Assembly (NCBI GenBank): GCA_035528415.1
Contig: DATKYQ010000064.1
Location: forward strand, 32,647 to 96,646
DNA: 64,000 nucleotides
Direction: 5' to 3'
From: DATKYQ01 sp035528415
GTDB lineage: Bacteria; Myxococcota; B64-G9
The translations under genes were made by a program, and so were the position numbers. This document shows, one piece after another, positions 26,033 through 34,702 of the stretch (the stretch's first letter is position 1; every line of letters starts with the position of its first letter). A model generated the notes under the pieces. The model saw only the letters and a program-made list of their open reading frames with translations, made no database searches and was not told where the DNA came from.

Positions 26033-28003
26033 CTATTTTATCGGAGTGGCTCGCAAGGCGGCCTTGCCGTTTTTCACGTACACTTGGAACTTGACTGAGC
26101 GACATTTGTAGCGCGTCTTGAGATCGTTCGTGTTCTTGCGCAGCTTTTCGGAGAAACGATCGTATGTCAGGCCGGTGGTGGGCTCGCCGCACTGTTTCTT
26201 GGTCACTACGAACTGGTCGAAGACGTCCTTGAAGTGAGCGTCTGCAGCCGGAGCCGGTCTCTGGGATACGGGAGGCCTGGGCAAGATCGACGGCGGGGAG
26301 GGTGGGGGAGGAATCGACGCCGCGGCCGATTCAAGATCCGACTCGCCTCCCTGCGCCAGGTTGAGCAACTCGCTGGGAACCTGGGCGATCACCGTCGCAT
26401 CCGGCCGATAGTCGGAAGAAGTGATCTGTTCATCCAGGCCGGTGTCGAGGTCCGGTGGCGTCTCGAAAACCATGGCTCCAGAGTCGAACATGGGCGCCGG
26501 CGCGGGTGGAATCTCGGGGGCCACGAAAGCGTGTTTTTCCACCGCCCGCACGGGCGGAGGCCTGCTCACGTCCGGGCGAGCCATATCGGGAACGAACGGC
26601 TCGACCTCACGGGTGTCCTCTTGTCCATCGAACATTCCAGCCAACTCGCCGGGTAGTTCAACCCTTGGGCCTGCCGGTCTACCGGACGGACTTGCGGTAA
26701 CCGCTGGAGGCGGTACAACCGGCACGGAAGCGGGCGGTTGGGATTCTCGACCAGTGTCGGGTGGCGCGCTTTCCATAGCGCCCCCGAGCAGGCTTTCGAA
26801 ATCAAGAGAGGACACTGGCGCGGACGGTTTGCCGGCTGGCGTTTCCGGGGGCGCTTCAACCTTGCCCGAAAGGGCGCCGGACAGGAACATTGAAGAGTCG
26901 GCATGCACGCCGGCCTGTTTTGACCCGTTTGTCGCAAACTGCTGTATGTCCCGGGCAAGCTCGGCCATCGTGCCCGAGAACGAATCTGCATTCAGCGAAG
27001 TCGAACTGCCTTCCGCCATGAGCTTGACGCCGTCCAGCAGGCGGGATAGGTCCTTTGCGGTCTTGCTGCCGGAAAGCAGCAGGCTGATGAGAATGCCGAG
27101 GATCAGAAGGGCGGCCAGCGCCATGAAAATCGTTTTCTGGGCCTTGGCCAGCGGCTCCACCAGGCCGGCCAAAGGCAGGGCGATCGCCAGGTGCAGCGGG
27201 TCCGTACCTCCTGGAATGCTTACGATCTTGGCCGCGTAAGCGTCTTTCAGCCCGGACAACAATGGCACCTTCTCGAGTTGTCCAAAGCGCACGATCTCTT
27301 TCTTGTCGAGATCAGATACGAGGGAAGGCGCTGCCTTGCCCTCGATGGTCGTGGCCATGATCTTGTCGCCGGCGAAAAGGACGGCTTGCAGTCCCGAATG
27401 GTGGACAAGCCTGCCAAGCGACGTCGAATCGATCTCGCCCGTGGACATCAGGCATCCGCTGATGCTGCCGGACGCCGACAGGATCGGAACCACCGCCACC
27501 TGGAGAACCTTGCCGGAAAGCTCATATAACCCGTCGCGTGAAACGCCGGTGAGGCACTCGGCAACGGCAGGGAGCCCCTTGAGTCTGTCTCCGAACTTCG
27601 TGCCATCCGGAACACTGGCAACCACCAGGCCGTCTTTAGACAGCGCCAGAACACGGTCGAGCTTGCGCATCTTGCGTATCTCGGTAAGCACGGGAAGTAG
27701 TTTCGAATTAGCATCTTTGAGCAGCTGCGAAAGCTCTTCCCGGGGAGTGTCGGCGGCCACTGGATCGATTTTACCCACCGCAAGCGAGAGCTTCGGGTCG
27801 CGAGAGTGAAAAGACAACTTCTGGATTGACTCGAAGGCCCTGACCCGCAACAGGTCGAGTATCTCCAGGTCAACTCCAGCAAGTTGCGACTCGATCCGGG
27901 CCTGGACTTGCTTTTGGTAGAATTGATTCAGCCCATAAACCGCGCCGGCTCCCGACGCTCCGACAATGAGGATGACAACGATGACCGCCTTGGCTCTCGA
28001 CAT
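26033..28003 (-). CDS. membrane protein with sensor domain and MXAN_5187-type C-terminus
   Basis: 656 residues. A membrane helix (5-25), an extracytoplasmic region of about 250 residues resembling a double-Cache/single-Cache sensor, a second helix near 285-310 (TIFMALAALLILGILISLLL), a HAMP-like stretch, a long Pro/Ala/Glu-rich disordered linker, and a conserved basic C-terminal domain (about 590-656, with GLTYDRFSEKLRKN and VKFQVYVKNGKAALRATP). The C-terminal domain resembles, from memory, a Myxococcus family named after MXAN_5187. It has no kinase or methyl-accepting module. It lies 20 bp after the cupredoxin-like gene. Confidence 0.6.
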   Translation of the reverse strand: MSRAKAVIVVILIVGASGAGAVYGLNQFYQKQVQARIESQLAGVDLEILDLLRVRAFESIQKLSFHSRDPKLSLAVGKIDPVAADTPREELSQLLKDANSKLLPVLTEIRKMRKLDRVLALSKDGLVVASVPDGTKFGDRLKGLPAVAECLTGVSRDGLYELSGKVLQVAVVPILSASGSISGCLMSTGEIDSTSLGRLVHHSGLQAVLFAGDKIMATTIEGKAAPSLVSDLDKKEIVRFGQLEKVPLLSGLKDAYAAKIVSIPGGTDPLHLAIALPLAGLVEPLAKAQKTIFMALAALLILGILISLLLSGSKTAKDLSRLLDGVKLMAEGSSTSLNADSFSGTMAELARDIQQFATNGSKQAGVHADSSMFLSGALSGKVEAPPETPAGKPSAPVSSLDFESLLGGAMESAPPDTGRESQPPASVPVVPPPAVTASPSGRPAGPRVELPGELAGMFDGQEDTREVEPFVPDMARPDVSRPPPVRAVEKHAFVAPEIPPAPAPMFDSGAMVFETPPDLDTGLDEQITSSDYRPDATVIAQVPSELLNLAQGGESDLESAAASIPPPPSPPSILPRPPVSQRPAPAADAHFKDVFDQFVVTKKQCGEPTTGLTYDRFSEKLRKNTNDLKTRYKCRSVKFQVYVKNGKAALRATPIK

Positions 28004-28023
28004 TTAGGATCCTCTTTCGGCTT

Positions 28024-28968
28024 CTATTCGTCCTCTATTTCTATCTCTGGCTCGACGTTCTCGAATGCGGGATTGCTTCCCTCGTCAGGTTTCGGCTTAA
28101 GCGGTTTCTTTACAGCCGGGGGCTTCTTCACGGTCGGGGGCTTCTTCACGGCCGGGGGCTTCTTCACGACCGGCGGCTTCTTCACGGCCGGGGGCTTCTT
28201 CACGACCGGTGGCTTCTTCACGGCCGGGGGCTTCTTCACGGCCGGGGGCTTCTTCTCGACCGGCGGCTTCTTTTCGACTAGCGGTTCCCGGTTGCCGGTC
28301 TCGGTTTCTGCTTCTTGGGAGGGATTCTTTTCGGCGGCTCCCATGGCGACCTGCAACGTGCCTGTAGCGGGCACATTGATTTCCGTCTCCCAGCGGAACT
28401 TCCCCTCGTAGAATGCCTTTACCTTATAACTACCCGCCGGAACTCTGTTAAAGGCGAAACGACCATGTTCGTCGGCCCTGGTGGACAGTGACGCGTCCAG
28501 GACAAGAACCGTAGTCCGCATGAACGGATAATGTGCGCAGCCGACCACAGAGGTTCCTGGCGAGATGAAACGCTGTTCATGCGGCTTGGAAGACTGCAAT
28601 CCGGAGAACTGGAAGGCATTTGTGCCCTTGGCGGTGCAAGAATAGGGGTGATCGTCTAGATTCTTGAAGATCAGGCTACCCTCGGCCCGGACGGTAACCA
28701 AGGCGGAACCGAAGGCATATCCCGATATTTCAACCACCTGTCCGGAGTCTTCTGTCTTCTGCTCGCCCAACTGCCCGCCCTGGAGCACGACAACGACGGG
28801 AGGATGGGACATCTTTTCGGCCGCTGTCCCGGCCGAGTCCAGGCGCCAGAAACAGGCATCAAGAGCGCGTTTGTGAGAAACTCCGGGCTTGACCACTCCG
28901 GAGATGTTGCCGGCAAAAGCGCTGCCGCCAAGCAGCAAGGCAACCACGAAAAACGGACACCGACGCAT
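28024..28968 (-). CDS. secreted cupredoxin-like protein with Lys-Pro repeat tail
   Basis: 314 residues with a signal peptide. Residues 20-140 look like a cupredoxin fold: FKNLDDHPYSC gives a possible copper ligand His, and VVGCAHYPFM gives Cys, His and Met as in plastocyanin-like sites, although the spacing Cys-x-His-x3-Met is unusual. A carboxypeptidase-regulatory-like beta domain follows (RADEHGRFAFNRVPAGSYKV). Residues 215-290 are ten tandem six-residue KKPPAV units. Promoter sequences are clear upstream. The 3' gene (MXAN_5187-like) is 20 bp away, so the two are co-transcribed. Confidence 0.65.
   Translation of the reverse strand: MRRCPFFVVALLLGGSAFAGNISGVVKPGVSHKRALDACFWRLDSAGTAAEKMSHPPVVVVLQGGQLGEQKTEDSGQVVEISGYAFGSALVTVRAEGSLIFKNLDDHPYSCTAKGTNAFQFSGLQSSKPHEQRFISPGTSVVGCAHYPFMRTTVLVLDASLSTRADEHGRFAFNRVPAGSYKVKAFYEGKFRWETEINVPATGTLQVAMGAAEKNPSQEAETETGNREPLVEKKPPVEKKPPAVKKPPAVKKPPVVKKPPAVKKPPVVKKPPAVKKPPTVKKPPAVKKPLKPKPDEGSNPAFENVEPEIEIEDE
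28102..28281 (-). repeat. 10 x 18-bp tandem repeat in coding sequence
   Basis: Ten in-frame units of 18 bp encoding KKPPAV and variants; on the plus strand the core reads GGGCTTCTTCACGGCCGG. Near-identical central units point to recent slippage or recombination. It codes the tail of the cupredoxin-like protein. Confidence 0.9.
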
Positions 28969-28996
28969 GTTAATACTCCAATCGCGACCTCGGCAG

Positions 28997-29025
28997 AAGA
29001 TATGTCAAAGCCCGAATAATGTCAA
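28997..29025 (-). promoter_or_regulatory. promoter for the cupredoxin-like gene
   Basis: On the minus strand TTGACA (29025-29020), 17-base spacer, TATCTT (29002-28997), ending 28 bp before the start codon. Confidence 0.65.
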
Positions 29026-29120
29026 GTTGCGACAAACACGCATTATTTTTGATACTGAACCCGCGCGCTGGATTTCCACCCGTTTGACAGGCACCAGGCT
29101 TTGAAGTACACGGCCATATA

Positions 29121-29993
29121 ATGACCGTTGTCTGGCTAAAACTCTTGCGACCGACTCACTGGGTGAAGAACTTATTTGTCATGGCGCCTCTGTTGTTCGC
29201 ACGCGGGCTTTTCACTAGCAACCTGTTTTTTACGGCCTTGCTGGCCTGCGCTCTGTTTTGTGTTCTCAGTTCCAGTGTCTACATAATCAATGACGTCATG
29301 GACGCCGAACAGGATCGCAAACATCCGCTGAAATCTCACCGTCCGGTGGCCTGTGGCCTTGTCGATCCGGGCCGGGCAGTTGCGGTCGGCACCATCCTGG
29401 CCTTGGGAAGCCTGGGTTTGGCGTTTGTTCTCGACGCCGGCTTCGGTCTTATCGGTGCCGCATATCTGGCAATCAACCTCCTTTATTCACGCTGGTTGAA
29501 GCGCCTGGCCTTCGTGGACGTTGCGGTCATAGCCCTCGGGTTCGTACTACGGGTCATTTCCGGCGCTTTGGCTATCGGCGTTTCGTTTTCCAGCTGGCTC
29601 GTCGTTTGCACATTCTGCCTGGCCTATCTTCTGGCTATTGGCAAGAGACGGCACGAACTGGAGATTTGCGGTGAGGCAGGGGCAGTTGGTCGGAGATCTC
29701 TTTCGGGTTACACGCGGGCGTCGCTGCGCTGGACCGAGTGGATCCTTGCCGGAGTAACGATAGCCTCCTATGTGGCCTACACTCTGGCGCCGGGCACGCG
29801 TGCCAAGTTTGGCACCTTAAACCTCCTGTACACCTTGCCCTTTCCCGTATTTGGAATAGTGCGCTACCTCAGGCTGGTTGTCACCAGACGCGAAAAGGTG
29901 CCAACCGAGGCGCTGGTCACGGATGTTCCCTCGCTACTCAACCTGGTCGGGTGGGTTGTCGCGGTTGTGCTGATTATCTACGATGTCGTCTGA
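29121..29993 (+). CDS. UbiA-family prenyltransferase, decaprenyl-phosphate phosphoribosyltransferase-like
   Basis: 290 residues, eight or nine membrane helices. The motifs RPTHWVKNLFVMAPLLFARG, YIINDVMDAEQDRKHPLKSH and RPVACG give the UbiA first Asp-rich site in the NDxxDxxxDxxHP form typical of enzymes that move phosphoribose from PRPP to polyprenyl phosphate, a step toward polyprenyl-phosphate-arabinose. Length matches this subfamily (about 290-300). No DprE partner genes are in the window. It converges on the LpxH-like gene with a 20 bp overlap. Confidence 0.82.
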   Translation: MTVVWLKLLRPTHWVKNLFVMAPLLFARGLFTSNLFFTALLACALFCVLSSSVYIINDVMDAEQDRKHPLKSHRPVACGLVDPGRAVAVGTILALGSLGLAFVLDAGFGLIGAAYLAINLLYSRWLKRLAFVDVAVIALGFVLRVISGALAIGVSFSSWLVVCTFCLAYLLAIGKRRHELEICGEAGAVGRRSLSGYTRASLRWTEWILAGVTIASYVAYTLAPGTRAKFGTLNLLYTLPFPVFGIVRYLRLVVTRREKVPTEALVTDVPSLLNLVGWVVAVVLIIYDVV

Positions 29994-30738
29994 TTTCTAT
30001 GGGATCGGGAGGCAACAGTTCACCGCCGGGAAAGCGATGCAGGCTCAGGTGATTATCGCAAAACAGCAGGTAACTGCCGCCGATAACGGCGGGGCCTGGG
30101 TTGGCGATCACGAGGTTTCCCACCTGTTCGAGAAGCGGCTTGTGGGTATGCGCAAAGATCGAGGCGACTGCTCCGCTGGCACGACCCTCCTCCATGGCCA
30201 GGGCCCGGGCCGAAGCTGATTCGTTCATCCGTCCTGGCCACGTTTTCAGGCGACTGAGATTCGCGAAAGCCAGCGCGAAGCGGAACACAATCTCATCTGA
30301 AAGCAAGTGATCGCGTGCGAAACGCAGCACGGGGCCTTGCAGCGCCCCGCGCAGCACGCGTGTGCCAAAATCCATGCGGCTGGTGCGATCACCGTGCATG
30401 AGGCGAAAACCACAGCCGTCAAACATAAGCGATGCTGGGCCGGGCCAGATAGAAGCCCGATCCAGACCCGGAGTCCGGGAACACAGATCGAAATCGTGGT
30501 TGCCCTCGATGTAGTGCAGCGGGTAAAAGTCTCCCATGGCATCGAGGATTTCCCGGTAGGTCCGGATCGCTGTGCGGTTGAAGCCGGCCATGAAGTCGAA
30601 AAGATCGCCCAGGACCACCAGGCCCATCCGCCGGGAAGCCCAGTCGCGAAGAAAACGGGCCAGCGCCCGCTGGTTCTTGTCGGCTGGACCCCTCAGGTGG
30701 GCGTCTGCCAGGAACAGGACTTGTCGTCCGGCGCTCAT
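29974..30738 (-). CDS. LpxH-like metallophosphoesterase (UDP-2,3-diacylglucosamine diphosphatase family)
   Basis: 254 residues. The calcineurin-type metal ligands are all present: DAHL, GDLFDF, GNHDFDL, HGD and AHTHKP. The layout matches LpxH-type enzymes that hydrolyse UDP-2,3-diacylglucosamine in lipid A synthesis, where the first motif is usually DxH as here. The ATG at 30738 overlaps the trmB stop (ATGA) and is preferred over an ATG 69 bp upstream. Other lipid A genes are absent from the window, so the substrate is inferred from family only. Confidence 0.82.
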   Translation of the reverse strand: MSAGRQVLFLADAHLRGPADKNQRALARFLRDWASRRMGLVVLGDLFDFMAGFNRTAIRTYREILDAMGDFYPLHYIEGNHDFDLCSRTPGLDRASIWPGPASLMFDGCGFRLMHGDRTSRMDFGTRVLRGALQGPVLRFARDHLLSDEIVFRFALAFANLSRLKTWPGRMNESASARALAMEEGRASGAVASIFAHTHKPLLEQVGNLVIANPGPAVIGGSYLLFCDNHLSLHRFPGGELLPPDPIEIRRHRR

Positions 30739-31361
30739 CGCTCCAACCGTTTGTTGTCCGCCAGCACGTAGGCCATGCTCGTGAAGGGAATTCCCAGCTC
30801 GATGCACTTCTTCTCACGGTGGGAACGCAGGCAGCCCATCCACTCGTCATGCACTTGTAGTGCGTCGATTTCATCGAAGCTTTCGCTGTTCGAGAACAAG
30901 GCACGGATCTCGGCGGCCAAGTCGGGTACATCCGTTTGCAGATATATCCAACCCCCCTCCACCAGAAAAGATGCCAGTTGTTCGATCATTGCGGGCTGGA
31001 TCAGGCGGCGTTTGCGGTGGCGTTTCTTCCACCAGGGATCGGGGTGATGGATCGTGAAGGCATTGATGCTGCCGCGGCGGAACAGGATCGGCAAGTCCTC
31101 TAAAATGTCGCAGCGGATTGCAAGCAAGTTGCCAAGATCCTCCGCGCTACAGCGGTCTCGCAGGTGTTCGATCCACTTCTTGCGCGAATCCAGTGCAACG
31201 ACGTTTATTCCAGGACGGATGACCGCCGCCTGCCAGGCATAATCCCCACGACCGCAGCCCAGATCGACCTCGATCGGCGCCGTGCGCCCGAATGCCGCCC
31301 GCCAGTCGGGCGGCGATGGATCGACGTTGCGCTGCAGGGTGCTTCTCCTGAGTGACTTCAT
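30735..31361 (-). CDS. trmB: tRNA (guanine-N7-)-methyltransferase TrmB
   Basis: 208 residues from the start at 31361. TrmB methylates G46 of tRNA using S-adenosylmethionine. The SAM-binding motif IEVDLGCGRGDYAWQAA and the family signature HHPDPWWKKRHRKRRL (NxFPDPWxKxRHxKRRL type) are evident, along with the later YLQTDV segment. An in-frame ATG at 31409 would add 16 residues with low-complexity Pro/Ala/Gly; it has no better ribosome site. It overlaps the LpxH-like gene by 4 bp. Confidence 0.93.
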   Translation of the reverse strand: MKSLRRSTLQRNVDPSPPDWRAAFGRTAPIEVDLGCGRGDYAWQAAVIRPGINVVALDSRKKWIEHLRDRCSAEDLGNLLAIRCDILEDLPILFRRGSINAFTIHHPDPWWKKRHRKRRLIQPAMIEQLASFLVEGGWIYLQTDVPDLAAEIRALFSNSESFDEIDALQVHDEWMGCLRSHREKKCIELGIPFTSMAYVLADNKRLER

Positions 31362-31439
31362 GTGCGGATCGTTGCGCGACGCGGCGCCTGCCGGCATGCC
31401 TGCCGGCATCTCGTGATCGCGGGATGCCGCGGGTTGCCC

Positions 31440-32975
31440 TTACTGCCCGGTGCGGCTCAGGCGGGCTGCCAGCAGTTGGAGGTTGTAGTCGACGACCTTG
31501 AATCGCGTGCTGCCTTTTTCCTTTTTCACCAGTTCTTCGATGGCGGCGATGGGCTTCTTGGAGTTGATCTTGCCGAGCGCCCAGATTACGGCGAAACGAA
31601 CATTTTCCGTGCCGTCACTCATTGCCTTAGCCAGGGCGTCGGCCGCCTGGGTGTCTTTCATGCGGCCCAACTCATAAGCCGCCTTCTCGCGAACGGCCGC
31701 CTGTTTGTCGGCCAACTTGCCGATCCAGCAGCCTACGTTCTGCTTACACTGCTGGTAAGCCTCGATCCGTTTGATGCTCTCTTCAGCGGCCTTGTGGACG
31801 GTCAGGTCCCGCTGGGTCTCGAGCATCATTTTCAACTCGGGCAGGACCTCGTCGGTGCCAAGGTTGCCGATGGCCTCGATCAGGGGCGCGCGGGTCTTGG
31901 GATGCTCGCCGGTGGCGGCATACTTGAGCAACTCTTTGATCATAGAGCGGTCGCCGATGTAGTTGATGGCGGTGGTGCAGATGGTCCGCACATCCCAGAG
32001 TTCTTCTTCGAGGTACTTTACGGTGATGGGCAACCCCCGGGGGTCGCCGATGGCTCCCAAGGCGTTGATCAGCCTGGTCATGACCAGCAGGCGGTTGGTT
32101 TTTTCTTCCCACTTCGAGACCTTATCAATCATCTTCAGAAGCGGCTCGACGGCCATTTGGCTGCCAATATCGCCCAGGATCTTGGCCGAGTTGCTCTCGA
32201 GCGCACCTGCCAGGATCTCCATGTTTTCCTCGGTGAGCCGCTTGGCTTGCGTGTTCCTGCCATTCATGGTTTCGACCAGCGGAGCGATGGCCGGCTCGCC
32301 TATCTTGACCAGCGCCAGGCCCGCCTGGAAGAAGAAAAAGGCCTTATCCCGGTAAAGGGAGAGAACAAGGGAGTCAACGGCCTTAGGATCGCCGATCTCG
32401 CCCAGGGCATAGACGGCGTTCATCCTGATAATCTTGTGTGTCCCGGGATCTTCCGACAGGCGAAGCAACTCATCTACGGCTTGTGTGGCCTTGAGCTTGC
32501 CCAGCGCCTTGATGGCGGCACGCTGGACGTTGGCTTCCTTGGTAGTCTTTATAAGGCGCATCAGCGGCTGAACCGCTGCCTGGTCACTGAGGACCGCCAG
32601 AGCCGAGGCGATCTTCTGGTTGGCCCGGTTCGTTCTTTTAGCCCTGTGGCCGTTCTTATTTGGTCCGACGGTGTAATCGATTGCGGTCAATAGCGGCTTG
32701 ACGGCGGCTTTGGTTTTCCACTTTCCGAAAATCTCGGCAATCTTTTCGCGGTATTCGGGCTTGTTAGCGGACGCTGAAAAGCTTTCGATCAGCGCCGTTT
32801 CGGCCTTTTTATCATCTATCTGCCTGATGTTGTCTATGGCCTTCGACATCCTCTCCGGATCCTTGAGCGCCTCGATCCAGCAGTCGGCGTCCTGGCCGGG
32901 TTTGCACTTTTTCTGGCAGGCCGGCAGCGCCAGCAGGGACACGAGCATTACCACCGTCACACTTCGCCAAGTCAT
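31440..32975 (-). CDS. HEAT-repeat lipoprotein
   Basis: 511 residues. The signal peptide ends in a lipobox LPAC, so the protein is lipid-anchored. Nearly the whole remainder consists of HEAT repeats of about 35-40 residues, for example AAIKALGKLKATQAVDELLRL and NAVYALGEIGDPKAVDSLVLS. HEAT arrays are scaffolds that bind other proteins; no enzymatic residues are visible. The start at 32975 has AAAGGGGG before it and is better than upstream alternatives in the frame. It is divergent from a second HEAT protein at 33194. Confidence 0.82.
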   Translation of the reverse strand: MTWRSVTVVMLVSLLALPACQKKCKPGQDADCWIEALKDPERMSKAIDNIRQIDDKKAETALIESFSASANKPEYREKIAEIFGKWKTKAAVKPLLTAIDYTVGPNKNGHRAKRTNRANQKIASALAVLSDQAAVQPLMRLIKTTKEANVQRAAIKALGKLKATQAVDELLRLSEDPGTHKIIRMNAVYALGEIGDPKAVDSLVLSLYRDKAFFFFQAGLALVKIGEPAIAPLVETMNGRNTQAKRLTEENMEILAGALESNSAKILGDIGSQMAVEPLLKMIDKVSKWEEKTNRLLVMTRLINALGAIGDPRGLPITVKYLEEELWDVRTICTTAINYIGDRSMIKELLKYAATGEHPKTRAPLIEAIGNLGTDEVLPELKMMLETQRDLTVHKAAEESIKRIEAYQQCKQNVGCWIGKLADKQAAVREKAAYELGRMKDTQAADALAKAMSDGTENVRFAVIWALGKINSKKPIAAIEELVKKEKGSTRFKVVDYNLQLLAARLSRTGQ

Positions 32976-33193
32976 CGGATTCCCCCTTTCGCAGGGTAAC
33001 GTGACCATGTAAATAGTTCTCTTGATATCAGGTGATTGCATTGTTTGAAGGCGCTGTCAAGCTGGAAATTGGCTGTGCACCCATGGGAGCAATAGGCGCC
33101 CTATTGGAAAAAGATTGTATCGAAAAATTTCTTGAGAGCGCGCGGTATTTGTGGTACTCAAAGAAAATAGTGCAAGAAACATGGTCAGACAGC

Positions 33194-34231
33194 ATGAAGG
33201 TTAGCGTTCGGCGATCGCTTGCATCCTTGCTTGTGTTTTCGCTGCTTGTTGTCGCTGGTTCGACATGGGCGGCGGAGGACAAGGTTGCTTTTCTCTCCGG
33301 AAAGCTGAGGGAGACTTCGAGTTTCAAGGTGCGCCTCAAGGCGGCCGTTCTCCTGGGACGCCTGGCCGATCCGCGGGCGGTGAAACCGTTGTCAGAGGCG
33401 CTGGACGACGAGAACTACGTGGTCAGGGGTGCCGCCGCCAGGGCCCTGGGCAATCTGGGCCATCCGGCAGCGGTCAGCGCCGTCGAACCGCTGCTCAGCC
33501 TGGTCGACGACGAGGAGCAGTTTGTGCGCAAGGAAGCCGGGCGGGCTTTACAGCGCCTGGCCGGCGAGAAGTCGCTGGACTACTTCATTTCCGCCTTGAG
33601 CAACGAAAACGCCGGCATACGACTTGCGGCCGTACACGTGCTCTCGACCATGAAAATGGCCCAGGCCCGTGCGGCGATTATTCCCGTCCTCGGAGACAGT
33701 GACGAGGAGGTACGTGCCGAGGCCATCGTGGCCTTCAAAGGACTCGGCTTGGCGGAGCTTGCCGATCTGCTCAACACGGCGCTGGGCTCGCAAGACAACT
33801 ACAAGGTGCAAGCCACGGCGGCTCGCTTGGTCGGTGAGTTGAAGATATCGGCGCTGCTTGGAAAGCTCGCAGACTTGCTTGTCAGAGACGACGTTGTGCC
33901 CGAGGTGAAGCGTGAGGCCACCGAGTCTCTGAGCCAGATGAAAGGCGAGATCGATGTCGAGCGGGCTCTTTCCGAACTCGCGCCGGAGAATCGTTCGCTG
34001 CGTGATCGGGCCATCAAGTTGCTCGGTATTCAGGGCGGGCGCAAGGCGGTGGACGCTTTGATGGCCCTGCTCAAGGATCCCGATGCGTTTCTGCGCCGTC
34101 GAGCCATCATCGCCCTGGGCGACGCAGGCGACCCGCGCGCGATATCCTCGCTGGAGTACCTTCTGAAAACCGAAGAGACACCGAGACTGCGCGAGCAGAT
34201 CAAGCGCACCCTCAGGAAGTTGAAACCGTAA
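33194..34231 (+). CDS. secreted HEAT-repeat protein
   Basis: 345 residues with a signal peptide (SLASLLVFSLLVVAGSTWA). About eight HEAT repeats follow, such as AAVLLGRLADPRAVKPLSEAL and AIIALGDAGDPRAISSLEYL. The frame continues upstream to 33032, but the start at 33194 places the signal peptide correctly; the ribosome site is poor. It faces away from the HEAT lipoprotein gene, with 218 bp between. The two probably share a regulatory region and could act together as periplasmic scaffolds. Confidence 0.78.
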   Translation: MKVSVRRSLASLLVFSLLVVAGSTWAAEDKVAFLSGKLRETSSFKVRLKAAVLLGRLADPRAVKPLSEALDDENYVVRGAAARALGNLGHPAAVSAVEPLLSLVDDEEQFVRKEAGRALQRLAGEKSLDYFISALSNENAGIRLAAVHVLSTMKMAQARAAIIPVLGDSDEEVRAEAIVAFKGLGLAELADLLNTALGSQDNYKVQATAARLVGELKISALLGKLADLLVRDDVVPEVKREATESLSQMKGEIDVERALSELAPENRSLRDRAIKLLGIQGGRKAVDALMALLKDPDAFLRRRAIIALGDAGDPRAISSLEYLLKTEETPRLREQIKRTLRKLKP

Positions 34232-34247
34232 ACAGAGCTTGCCGGGG

Positions 34248-34586
34248 CTAAGAAGCGATCTTCCTGCGCCTGGCGATGTCCAGCAACTGACCGTTGCTCA
34301 GCTTGCCCAGTCTCTGGATGTAGCCCTTGTCTTCCGATTTCTTCGAGCCTGCCCGCGAATCGGCCAGCGTTTTTATCAGCTTATCCCGCCCGCCGAAACT
34401 CTCCTTGAGTGACTGCTCTCTGTCCAAGACAATCGTGAGTTTCTTGTTACTCTGGGCGCGCAGTTTCTTTTTGAGTTGATCCTTGGTCAAGTTCGCGGGG
34501 CGCTTTATAAGGCCCATGATCTGCTCGACCAGTTTGTCCTTGCTGCCAAAACGCTCTCTTGTCTGCTGCAACGGAGTCTTTTTCAT
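34248..34586 (-). CDS. small basic protein of unknown function
   Basis: 112 residues, about 20% lysine, no membrane segment or signal peptide. There is an internal duplication: RERFGSKDKLVEQIMGLIKR near the start resembles LKESFGGRDKLIKTLADS in the middle (both F-G-x-[KR]-D-K-L-[VI]). The helical, basic character is compatible with nucleic acid or ribosome binding. I do not recognise the family. It has a good ribosome site (GGAAAGGTG) and its own promoter. Confidence 0.6.
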   Translation of the reverse strand: MKKTPLQQTRERFGSKDKLVEQIMGLIKRPANLTKDQLKKKLRAQSNKKLTIVLDREQSLKESFGGRDKLIKTLADSRAGSKKSEDKGYIQRLGKLSNGQLLDIARRRKIAS

Positions 34587-34615
34587 TTTATCACCTTTCC
34601 ATTTCGGCCAAGCGG

Positions 34616-34644
34616 GTCATAGTACAACATAGCATTCAGGGCAA
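34616..34644 (-). promoter_or_regulatory. candidate promoter for the small basic protein
   Basis: Minus strand TTGCCC (34644-34639), 17-base spacer, TATGAC (34621-34616), 30 bp before the start codon. Confidence 0.5.
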
Positions 34645-34702
34645 GCATTTTGTTGAAAAAACTCCCGGAAGTCAATAGCATGATTCCAGGAAGGAACGGG
34701 AA

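Noticed and set aside
31362..32693. 443-residue plus-strand frame
   Set aside because: Antisense to the HEAT lipoprotein; a shadow caused by high GC codon bias.
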